Shown: piece by piece, positions 9,607-18,300 of the stretch
How positions within the stretch are numbered: position 1 is the stretch's first letter
Layout of the letters: every line of letters starts with the position of its first letter
From: Proteobacteria bacterium 005FR1
GTDB taxonomy: Bacteria > Pseudomonadota > Gammaproteobacteria > Pseudomonadales > Cellvibrionaceae
Assembly (NCBI GenBank): GCA_026192395.1
Contig: WACF01000001.1
Coordinates: forward strand, 3,284,309 to 3,348,308
Reading direction: 5' to 3'
DNA length: 64,000 bases
The notes under the pieces: generated by a model
Databases searched by the model: none
Told to the model about the DNA's origin: nothing
What the model saw: the letters and a program-made list of their open reading frames with translations, nothing else
Position numbers and translations under genes: made by a program

Positions 9607-10152
9607 ATGGCCCTCAAACCCACCATCTACAAATTCCGCATCGCCCTGTCCGATCTTGACCGCAATCACTACGATGCACTGAACCTGACAGTTGCGCAGC
9701 ATCCCTCTGAAACCGTCGAGCGCATGATGGTTCGCGTACTCGCATTCTGTCTCAACGCAGAAGAAGGCCTGACCTTCTCCAAAGGAGGGCTGAGCGAACC
9801 GGATGATCCGGACATTCTCAAGCCCGAATACGACAGGTTGTCGAAGTGGATCGACGTCGGCGAACCGGCCTTCGAGCGATTGAAGAAAGCCACTCGCGTG
9901 AGCGATGAAGTGAAGGTTTACAGCTTCAACGCCAAGTCCGACGTCTGGTGGTCGCAGAGCCGCGACAAGCTCGCCGCTCTGCTCGTGTCCGTCTACCAAT
10001 TCTCCTGGCCGGAAATCCAGAAGCTTTCCGGGATGACGACGCGTGTTATGGACATGTCCGTCACCATCAGCGGTGATTCGGTCCACGTGGCGAGCGAAGC
10101 CGGTGAGTGCGAATTGAAATTGCTTGAGCTTCGAGGTCCAAACGCGGTTTGA
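9607..10152 (+). CDS. yaeQ: YaeQ family protein
   Basis: A 181-residue cytoplasmic protein beginning MALKPTIYKFRIALSDLDRN, the nearly invariant opening of YaeQ. Also diagnostic are HPSETVERMMVRVLAFCLNA and a central CEPDxPD-like segment (GGLSEPDDPDIL). YaeQ has a PD-(D/E)XK nuclease-like fold; the E. coli protein was linked to suppression of the RfaH requirement, but its biochemical role is unsettled. The start at 9607 gives the family N-terminus exactly; an open frame continuing upstream to 9253 overlaps the asparaginase gene and is not used. Confidence 0.92.
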   Translation: MALKPTIYKFRIALSDLDRNHYDALNLTVAQHPSETVERMMVRVLAFCLNAEEGLTFSKGGLSEPDDPDILKPEYDRLSKWIDVGEPAFERLKKATRVSDEVKVYSFNAKSDVWWSQSRDKLAALLVSVYQFSWPEIQKLSGMTTRVMDMSVTISGDSVHVASEAGECELKLLELRGPNAV

Positions 10153-10308
10153 GCGCACCAGGCGATCCCGATTTTTTGGCTCATTAGCTGCAGCGCGTTC
10201 GCTGCGGATGACCAGATCACTTCTCTGATAAAGTCGCGCCCGTTGGCTCCCGAATTGGCTCGCTAGCTGCGTACAAGATCGGTCGTGGGAATCGAGGAGG
10301 GCGAGGCC

Positions 10309-11727
10309 ATGGTCCGGTGGCGCTTCGCTATTTTATGCATCTGTTTGCTGCTGAACGCTTGCGCGCAGTACGGCTACCGGGAGCGGGATGTCGGCCTGTC
10401 CGGCCAGTGCGCAGCAGATTGGAATCACTTTCAGCGGCGTGTCACTGACGAAGGCGTTTTCGACGCCCAAGACTGGCCTCTCCCGGCATATCCTTTTTTA
10501 CGCATCGACCGCAGCGCGAGTCATCTCGCCAGAGATGAATTGTCGCTGGACCAGCGAGGCGCGTGGCTGCTGATGACCTACGAGCTCGGACGCAGCGCGC
10601 GCACCGTCGAGTCCAGAAGACTGGACCACTCACCGGCCCTGGACGCGCTCGAGGGCTGCCTGCAACAGTCACTTGCCTCTCTGATCGACGATCAAGCCTT
10701 CTGGGACCATGTTCGTGAACACCCGCGGCCCGATGCGTACAGCGATTTCGCACGAGCGATCGGGCTCTACCCTGTGTTCCGGCCCTTTGTCAGCTGGCGC
10801 GTTGAGGCGCTGATTGCCGAGGCCGAGCAGGAGTTTCAGACCTATCGGGCGGAATACCCGTGGCGCCGCTATCGGCCCGAAGCTCGGCCCGAGTGGGCGC
10901 AAGTGCAGGACATTCTGGAGAGGGATTCACATCTCGATGCGCTCGGGCTGCCGCGCTTCACAACCAGCGAGCTCGACGTTTTGTTTGCCTACTTCAGTCC
11001 GGTTATCGACCTGGAAGCGGGCCATCCCGATGATCGAATCGGCCGACCCCGGCATCAAAACGGCAGCTGGGATGCAGTGGGCCAACCGCAGGTATTTACC
11101 CGGCAGACCCAGACCCGCTGGAACGGTGAATGGCTGCCACAATTGGTTTACCAGTGGTGGTATCCGGCCCGTCGCAGGGACGGCGAATTGGACATGTATG
11201 GCGGCGAGCTGGACGGCCTGATCTTCCGCGTAACCCTGAACTGGGATGGCAGCGTCCTGTTCTACGATTCCATCCATCCCTGCGGTTGCTACCACAAATG
11301 GCATCCCGCTCAGCCGGGGCTCCGGCGCAAAGAGAGACCCAGCTGGCAAGAGCCACTGGCCGTTCTGCCGGTGAGTCCGCCCCGCCAGCCCTACCAGGCC
11401 GTTGTGCGTCTGAAGACAGGCAGTCACTATGTGGTGGGCCTGGCGTTCCGGACACCTGAAGCCCTGCCTGCCGACGAGACATACAGCCTGCATTCGCAAA
11501 TTGAATTACGTGCCGAGCCTTCTGGTGACCGCTATCTTTTTGCCCCGGATGGACTGGTCCACGGTAGTGAACGTCTGGAGCGCTTCCTGTTGTGGAATAT
11601 GGGTGTTCCTTCGGCGGGTGCCATGCGCCAGTGGGGCCATCACGCAGTGGCCTTCGTGGGTAGACGCCACTTTGACGACCCGGCATTATTCGAGCAGTAC
11701 TTCATGGTCAGCACGCCAGCGAATTGA
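10309..11727 (+). CDS. Large lipoprotein of unknown function
   Basis: I do not recognise this 472-residue family. The start at 10309 is preceded by GAGGAGGG about eight bases away and gives a textbook lipoprotein signal, MVRWRFAILCICLLLNAC, with lipidated Cys18. The mature part is soluble and rich in Trp, Arg and Asp. It has a distinctive cluster, HPCGCYHKWHP, about two thirds along, with alternating Cys and His that could bind a metal. The end (MRQWGHHAVAFVGRRHFDD) is also His-rich. A small lipoprotein gene follows about 95 bases downstream in the same direction. It probably sits in the outer membrane facing the periplasm. Confidence 0.8.
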   Translation: MVRWRFAILCICLLLNACAQYGYRERDVGLSGQCAADWNHFQRRVTDEGVFDAQDWPLPAYPFLRIDRSASHLARDELSLDQRGAWLLMTYELGRSARTVESRRLDHSPALDALEGCLQQSLASLIDDQAFWDHVREHPRPDAYSDFARAIGLYPVFRPFVSWRVEALIAEAEQEFQTYRAEYPWRRYRPEARPEWAQVQDILERDSHLDALGLPRFTTSELDVLFAYFSPVIDLEAGHPDDRIGRPRHQNGSWDAVGQPQVFTRQTQTRWNGEWLPQLVYQWWYPARRRDGELDMYGGELDGLIFRVTLNWDGSVLFYDSIHPCGCYHKWHPAQPGLRRKERPSWQEPLAVLPVSPPRQPYQAVVRLKTGSHYVVGLAFRTPEALPADETYSLHSQIELRAEPSGDRYLFAPDGLVHGSERLERFLLWNMGVPSAGAMRQWGHHAVAFVGRRHFDDPALFEQYFMVSTPAN

Positions 11728-11822
11728 GCTGAGAAATCCCGTCGCTGCAGTCTGGATCGCGATGCTTTGTCGCCACCGCGCGCGCGGGGGTGGCGGTTCT
11801 GTTCACTTCCGGAGACTCCTGG

Positions 11823-12281
11823 ATGCGTCTGCTTCACCTGATCCTTGCATCGATGCTCATCTGCGGCTGCACCGTCAGTCCCCACAAGCAGCACTCTGTT
11901 GACCTGCCCGCACTGACACAGGAAGTATTCGCCGCTGAACGGGCTTTTGCCCGCACTATGGCAGAGCGGGACCTGCAGGCCTTCACCACCTTCCTTTCAA
12001 ATGAAGCCATTTTCTTCTCCGCTGAGCGCGCGATCAGGGGAAAAGCCACTGTGTCGACCGAGTGGCAACCGTTCTTTGAGGGACCGCAGGCTCCCTTCTC
12101 CTGGGAACCGGACCAGGTGGAGGTGCTCGACTCCGGCCGTCTCGCCTTCAGTACCGGACCTGTCTACGACCCGGCGGGGAAATGTATTGGCAGTTTCAAT
12201 TCCGTGTGGCGGCGGGAAGGGCCCGCGGAGTGGCGGGTGGTATTCGACAAGGGCAGCTCTGAATGCCCTTCTCTGCAGTAA
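11823..12281 (+). CDS. DUF4440/SnoaL-like lipoprotein
   Basis: A 152-residue protein starting at 11823 behind a GGAGA site. The lipobox LICGC gives lipidated Cys16. The rest fits the NTF2-like DUF4440 pattern: VFAAERAFARTMAERDLQAFTTFLSNEAIFF, then RGKATVSTEWQPFF and a terminal strand pair ending WRVVFDKGS. Many such proteins bind small hydrophobic ligands or have no known activity. The lipid anchor makes an envelope role likely. It follows the large lipoprotein gene, possibly as a second cistron. Confidence 0.8.
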   Translation: MRLLHLILASMLICGCTVSPHKQHSVDLPALTQEVFAAERAFARTMAERDLQAFTTFLSNEAIFFSAERAIRGKATVSTEWQPFFEGPQAPFSWEPDQVEVLDSGRLAFSTGPVYDPAGKCIGSFNSVWRREGPAEWRVVFDKGSSECPSLQ

Positions 12282-12528
12282 GCAGTTCCTGTCGTAGATC
12301 CGCAGGGCGCGTAGTACGCCCGAGGAAAATAAAAGCGATTGATGAACAAAACAAAGTGACGCTTGAGTCCGTCCACTCTCTGTACAAGCGTCTCTCATCT
12401 CAGCGCCAAAACATAGTATTGCCACCAGCCTTCTGTTAAGTTCACCTGCCCACCGAGGCAGCGGGATCTTCTCCATTTCGAAATCGCATCCGCCGCCGAT
12501 CCGAATACTCAAACACATCGAGGTACTC

Positions 12529-13662
12529 ATGGCAGAACAATTACCCGCAGAATCCAGACAGGTCCGCTCCAAAATCAGCAGCGACGGCAAACTGCAAATC
12601 AGCCTTGCGCGAGTCCCTGTTCCAACGCCGGGCGACGACGAAGTTGTCATCCGCGTCGAAGCAACGCCGATCAACCCCTCGGACCTTGGTCTTTTGATCG
12701 GGCCGGCGGACGTCACGACCATGCAGGTAAGCGGCTCCGTGGACGAACCCGTCGTCACTATGGATGTGCCGGAAAAATTTCTGCGCGCGGTCAGTGTTCG
12801 TCTCGACCAGGATCTTCCGGTCGGTAACGAAGGCGCGGGGGTGGTTGTCGCTGCAGGCAAGAACGCGCAGAATCTGATGGGCAAAACCGTCGGTGTTGCG
12901 GGTGGTCAGATGTACAGCGAATACCGCTGCGTTCCCGCAGCCAATTGCCTGGTCATGAACGAAGGCACCACTGCGGTCGAAGCCGCCTCCTGCTTCGTCA
13001 ATCCGCTCACTTCGCTGTCCATGGTCGAAACCATGCGCATGGAAGGTCACACAGCACTGGTCCACACCGCTGCGGCCTCCAACCTCGGTCAGATGCTGGT
13101 GAAAATCTGCCAGGCCGACGACGTACCGCTGGTAACTACCGTTCGCAACGAAAAGCAGGTTGAAATTCTGAAGTCCCTCGGCGCCAAGTACATCTGCAAC
13201 TCCAGCGACGAAAACTTCATGAGCGATCTGATCAAGGCAATCGACGAAACCGGCGCGACCCTCGCCTTCGATGCAATCGGCGGCGGAACCCTGGCCGGCC
13301 AGATCCTCACCGCAATGGAAGTCTCCGCCAACAAAAAAGCCAAGCAATACAGCCCCTACGGATCGACCACTCACAAACAGGTTTACATCTACGGCGGTCT
13401 CGACCGCGGTCCCACGGTACTCAATCGCTCCTTCGGCATGTTCTGGAGCGTCGGCGGCTGGCTGCTGACTCCCTTCATCGCACGCATGGGTCAGGAACGC
13501 TTCCAGCAACTGCGCAAGCGCGTTGCCGACGAAATCAACACAACCTTCGCCAGTTCCTACACCAAGGAAGTCTCACTGGCTGAAGCTCTTTCGGAAGCAG
13601 CGATTAAGGACTACACCAAGCAGGCGACCGGTACCAAGTATCTGATTCGTCCTCAGCAGTGA
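12529..13662 (+). CDS. Zinc-independent MDR-family oxidoreductase
   Basis: Medium-chain dehydrogenase/reductase, 377 residues, most like NADPH:quinone or enoyl reductases. The N-terminal GroES-like part holds VRVEATPINPSDLGLL and GNEGAGVVVAAG. The Rossmann part holds HTAAASNLGQMLVKICQ and VTTVRNEKQVEILKSLGAKY, followed by LAFDAIGGG. The cysteine ligands of zinc alcohol dehydrogenases are absent, so a catalytic zinc is unlikely. The enzyme should reduce an activated double bond or quinone with NAD(P)H; the substrate is unknown. A terminator hairpin lies about 70 bases after its stop. Confidence 0.87.
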   Translation: MAEQLPAESRQVRSKISSDGKLQISLARVPVPTPGDDEVVIRVEATPINPSDLGLLIGPADVTTMQVSGSVDEPVVTMDVPEKFLRAVSVRLDQDLPVGNEGAGVVVAAGKNAQNLMGKTVGVAGGQMYSEYRCVPAANCLVMNEGTTAVEAASCFVNPLTSLSMVETMRMEGHTALVHTAAASNLGQMLVKICQADDVPLVTTVRNEKQVEILKSLGAKYICNSSDENFMSDLIKAIDETGATLAFDAIGGGTLAGQILTAMEVSANKKAKQYSPYGSTTHKQVYIYGGLDRGPTVLNRSFGMFWSVGGWLLTPFIARMGQERFQQLRKRVADEINTTFASSYTKEVSLAEALSEAAIKDYTKQATGTKYLIRPQQ

Positions 13663-13723
13663 GCGAAGAGCAATAGCTAAGCACTTGCGCGCAGCCGTCT
13701 TGGCTCGCGCAAGCAGCAGGCAA

Positions 13724-13753
13724 AAAGAAGGGCGGCCAAGCCGCCCGTTTGAA
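13724..13753. terminator. Bidirectional intrinsic terminator
   Basis: GGGCGGC-CAA-GCCGCCC at 13730-13746 lies between convergent genes. On the plus strand it is followed by GTTT; on the minus strand by TTCTTTTT. It probably ends the oxidoreductase transcript and the leftward OB-fold gene transcript. Confidence 0.65.
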
Positions 13754-13836
13754 ACTCCAAACCCTTCCATTTACCGTCAGTTGTGTCTACGCCGCCAATT
13801 CGCGGCGACGCTGATCAGAGATATCTGCCCACAAAG

Positions 13837-14505
13837 TTAGTCGAGCGATACGACCCGTTCTGCGAGAACTTTGCGTTTTTCGAACACATCCAGCACCAAA
13901 TTCCCGGAGACGCTGACAAAATCGCCTTCGTCGATTTGCTGGCGTCCGGAGTCGTCCAAGGGGTTATTTGGCATTGCGGAGGTATCCACTTCGATTTTTC
14001 GTGGACCAGTGTCAACGGTGAACGTGCGACCTTCTTTACCGGTAACCTTCCCGGCTACGACAAAGTCAAACTCCGCCGGTGCGTAATAGACATCAAGATT
14101 GCTCAATACCTGTTCTTCGTCCTGCAGTGAGGGCCCTGTGAGGACGGTACTGAGATCTTCCACATAAACGCTTTCCGCCTCGATCGTACGGCTATGGTAG
14201 AAATCGTCGTCGACGGCACCATAGACAGTTACCTCGTCGTTGGCTTCGATAAGTGCGGCGTCATTGTCTGCATCCCAGTCGTCGGTCTCGACCACAATGG
14301 AGCCTTCGCCGTAGTCCAGTTTAAAACCCATCTCCAGCTTTTCAGAGACGGTGCCCTTGACGGATACCCAGCTTCCGTCCGGCTTCTCTTCCACCGGCGG
14401 AGCGGAAAACGCGCTGCTGCCTACGCCTGCGGCCAGTAGCCCGGCGAGGAGTGCAAGCGATGTCGTCATATGCTTTTTGGGGGTCGGTCGATTGGTGGAT
14501 AACAT
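13837..14505 (-). CDS. Secreted DUF5666/OB-fold-like protein
   Basis: A 222-residue exported protein. The start at 14505 is preceded by GGAGGAAAC, an excellent ribosome binding site. The signal peptide ends with SSAFSA. The mature chain has two similar beta-rich halves, one with VSVKGTVSEKLEMGFKLDYG and one with VVAGKVTGKEGRTFTVDTG. Each matches the pattern of small OB-fold domains such as DUF5666. The protein is very acidic. It is probably periplasmic and may bind ligands or cations; no enzyme motif is visible. It is divergent from the PhnB-like gene at 14754. Confidence 0.75.
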   Translation of the reverse strand: MLSTNRPTPKKHMTTSLALLAGLLAAGVGSSAFSAPPVEEKPDGSWVSVKGTVSEKLEMGFKLDYGEGSIVVETDDWDADNDAALIEANDEVTVYGAVDDDFYHSRTIEAESVYVEDLSTVLTGPSLQDEEQVLSNLDVYYAPAEFDFVVAGKVTGKEGRTFTVDTGPRKIEVDTSAMPNNPLDDSGRQQIDEGDFVSVSGNLVLDVFEKRKVLAERVVSLD

Positions 14506-14686
14506 AGTCGTTTCCTCCCTTTTCGATGGACTCGGAAGTATCGACGCAACCCGCGTGCCAGACTCATAATCATGGGCGGCAAACACTCGAATGCCACAAT
14601 CGCAGGTTTCATTCTGCGCACCCTGGAATTTCTCGACAAACAACTCACGGACGACTGACAGAACAGTTGGTCATCACGGCGGGTGA

Positions 14687-14713
14687 TGTCGATTTTCCCT
14701 TTCCCCGTACGAT
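14687..14713 (+). promoter_or_regulatory. Candidate ECF42-type promoter (PhnB-like gene)
   Basis: TGTCGA at 14687-14692 and CGAT at 14710-14713 are separated by exactly 17 bases; the -10 element lies about 40 bases before the start codon at 14754. The same pattern precedes the sigma operon at 22069 and the DUF1428 gene at 23853. ECF42 sigma factors are reported to use TGTCGA at -35 and CGA/TC at -10. Confidence 0.55.
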
Positions 14714-14753
14714 TAATTAGCTCTTACAGACTAATGAAGCAACGGAGGACTCA

Positions 14754-15255
14754 ATGGAAACCCCAGCTAAAAACAGAGTTTGCCTTTGGTATGACGGCGG
14801 TGCCGAAGAGGCGGCGCGCTTTTACGCCCAAACTTTCCCAGACTCGTCGGTGGGGCCACATTTACCGCGCGCCGGGCGATTATCCCTCCGGGAAAGAAGG
14901 CGATGTGCTGACCGTCGAATTCACCGTGATGGGTATACCTTGTCTGGGACTCAACGGCGGCCATGCATTCACGCATAACGAGTCGTTCTCGTTTCAGGTG
15001 GCCACCAAGGATCAGGAGGAGACGGACCGCTACTGGCGGGCCATTGTCGATAACGGCGGTCAGGAAAGCGCCTGCGGCTGGTGCAAGAACAGATGGGGCC
15101 TGTCCTGGCAGATAACCCCCATCGCCCTGACCCGCGCGATTGCGGACCCCAACCCTGCTGCCGCCAAACGCGCCTTTGAGGCCGTGATGACGTTGACGAA
15201 AATCGACGTCGCCACCATAGAAGCAGCGCTTGCCGGCCGCGACACCCCGAGCTGA
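14754..15255 (+). pseudogene. PhnB-like VOC protein, single-base frameshift
   Basis: The first part reads METPAKNRVCLWYDGG and continues to FPDSSVG. The rest, from IYRAPGDYPSGKEG to the stop at 15255, is in another frame. Removing one G from the GGGG run at 14852-14855 joins them into a normal 166-residue protein of the 3-demethylubiquinone-9 3-methyltransferase/PhnB-like family (PF06983, glyoxalase fold). The rest of the family pattern is present, including QESACGWCKNRWGLSWQI. The homopolymer location means a sequencing error is possible. If real, the gene is dead or makes only a short product. A decayed paralogue lies at 21604. A candidate ECF42 promoter precedes it. Confidence 0.8.
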
Positions 15256-15372
15256 ATGGGATGGTCGGGTTCCGACGCGAGCAGCTGATTCCGCCATTTT
15301 GTGGCAGGCTGTTGAAAAAAATCGTCAGCCTGCCAAGCCGAACAAGAGTTTTCATTCCAAGCTGGCGCCTTT

Positions 15373-18300
15373 CTACTGACTTTCAGCTCTTATCCGCTCC
15401 AGCTCCTTTCGCAGCGCCGCGCACTCGCCCTCATCTTCATCGCCCAGCTCTGTGAACGGCACAACCGCCAGGGCGGGGTTGACCAGGGCGAGCAAGGCCG
15501 CAGCGCCTATTTTTGCAAGTAGCTCGTCGGTCATCGCATTCACACTGATGTTATTGAGCGGGCCTTCAATTTTGACGGGCGAGTCGCCGGCGAATATGCT
15601 GAAATCTTTGGCCCGCGCCTCCAGCTTCAAATCGATCTCTTCTGCGGCCAAGTCGACCCTGCCATCGCCAAGCACAAGTGAGTCCGTCGTGGAAAGCAGG
15701 AAGGTTTCCGTGTGGACTGTCCCCTCGGTGATATTGAACCGCCCGACGCCGCACTTAACACCCGTGGTCACCGTCTCGCCGAACCAGGACACGGCGCCTT
15801 CAAGGAGGTCGAGTCCCAGAGCCTCGATGACCAGCGCAGGGACCGCGCCGTTGTAAATCGCCCAGCTGAATTCGCCATCGAGATCGCTGACCAACTCATG
15901 AGGCGAGCGACCGGCGCCCGTCAGATCAAGGTCCGCCCCCATGCCGCCCCTGGCTTCCATGTCCGCTTCCTGCAGGTCAAAGAAGGGCGACACCAACTGA
16001 TTCAGTCCGACGCGCTCGGCCGATAGCCCGGTCTTGAGCGCGGCGACATCCTGGCTGGTGTCCAACTGCACGCGACCGTCCAGCTCGCCGCCGGCGAGGC
16101 CGACCTTTATGGGATGCAGGTTGAGCGTGCCGTTCTCCAGTTGGGCCTGGATTGTCATGCCCTCGACAAGCTCTGCGCCTTCCGGTCCCACGTAGCGGTC
16201 CATCGATAGTCGAAGCTCAGCATCCAGTTGCCGCAGAATCCCGAAATCGAAAGGCTCACGGGAAAATACGTACTCATTTTCCGTCTCGCCGCCCGGCATC
16301 AATCCGCCAAGGTCTTGCTGCCGTAGCAGCACTATCTGAACATCGGCATTGAGGAAAGGGCGCGGCTGATTCAGTTGCAGTGTCGCCTCGGCCTGCAGGG
16401 AGCTTTCGCCGAGCGACAAAAGCAGGTCGGGAACGGTGATGCCACCGTACGATTTGTTGGCGGTAAAGCTGAGCGTGTAAGGCGGAGGTTCCTCGATCGG
16501 GAAATCGAAGGCCTGAGCGATTCGGTCCAGACTGTTGCCCGTGGCGCTGGTCTCCAGCTCGAAGCCGAGGCCATCGGGCCCCGCCGTGAGCTGTCCCTTG
16601 GTCCTGAGTAAGTCCTCGGCCGCCGCGATCTCCAGCGAAAACGGCAGGCTTGCCGGGTCCGCCGATACATCGGCGCCGTTCTGTCCGGCACCCAGCTGTC
16701 CCGACACCGTGAACTCCAGATCCTCCACACCGATCCGGCCTTCGAGCGAGAGGGCGCCTTCCTGCACACGGGCGGTGACGTCTCCGCTGGAAACCCGCCC
16801 GAGTCGCTCGCCCTGCAATTCCGTGGCGGTCAGCGAAATGTCGGCATCAAAGCCATTCAGAAAATCCAGCTGAGCTACCGTCGAATTTTCCCCTTCGGCA
16901 GACTCCCGCTGTTCGGAGTCCTGCGGCACGAGGCTCGCCAGATCCTGCTCCCGCAGCAGGGAGCTGCCCAGATCTGCGCGCAGATAAGGCTTCTCCCGGT
17001 CCAGTCGCAAATTCACATTGCCGTAAATATGGCTGTAGCCAACCGTGGCTTCCATGTCCTGAACGATGATGCCCTGCGGCGACGCCGCCAGTGCCGCCTG
17101 CACTTTGTACGCGGGCACGTCCGCCAGACTAATGCCAAACAGCTCGGCAACGCCGGCCAGGTTGTCGCCATCGGCGATCGCATCTGCCCGCAGTGCCAGA
17201 TCGCCGTTTGCGCTGGCGATAAACCCCGCCGCGCTGAGCGAATCGCCCGCCGTGCGCAACTCGAGAGACAGGGGCAGCGTCGGGCGCCCTTGCTGTTGTT
17301 GCTGCGGGCCCAACGTAGAATCCAGACTCAGCACCGTTCCACCCGCACCGGCTCGGGCCGCGAGCGCCAGTTGTCCATCCTGCAGCCTTCCTTCGATCTG
17401 GCCGCTGTCGATGCCAAGGCGCTCACCCTGATAATCAGCCACCCGGTAGGAGAGCGTTCCATTCAAGGCCTCCAAAAAATCCAGTGCCGCTTCGGCGTCC
17501 GCGGTCGCTTGCCCGGTGCTGACATTGGCGATTTGCATGCCTGCGGAACCATCGTCATCACTTTCCGTCGGGATCAGAGTCGCAATATCCTGCTCCCGCA
17601 GAAGCGGGCTGAACAGCTCCGCTTGCAAGCTCGGCGTCGGTTCGTTCAGCTGCAAGCTCGCCGTGCCCTGCACGGAACTCTCGCCAAAAGTAAGCCGAAC
17701 ATCCTCAAAGCTGACCTGCTCAGCGGACCCCGCCATGGCAAGCTCGAGTTGGTAGTCGGGCGCATCACCCAGCGCGATGCCAAACGATTCCGCGACTGCC
17801 GATAGATTGTCTCCTTTGCCAGCCACTTGTGCCGTGTACGCAAAGTCCCGCGCTCCCGCCGTGATCTCTCCCTTGCTGGCGAGCGTATCGCCGGCCATGG
17901 ACAAGGCGAGTTGAAAGGGAATACGCGCGCTTTGCGCTTTCTCCCGGGTCGGTCCCATCTGTGCATCAAGCTTGAACGCTTCATTCGCCACGGCCACCAG
18001 GCCCGCGACTTTCAAGAGGCCATCTTTAACTTTGACATTCACGTCCAGACCAGACAGTGCATCCAGCTCATCGCCCTGGTACTCCGCAAGCTTCAAAGAC
18101 ACATCGGCGTTTAGCGCATCCAGAAAGTCGAAGCTGGGCGGCTCGCGCGATGAGCCCGGCTGTGCGGACTCCCCCGGCGCAGCGTCCTCCCCAAACAAAC
18201 TGACTACATCCCGCTTGCGCAATAACGGACTACTCAGCTCGGCGCGTAACGAGGGCTTCGGTCCGGTCAACTGCAGACTCGCGTCACCGCGAACAGTGCT

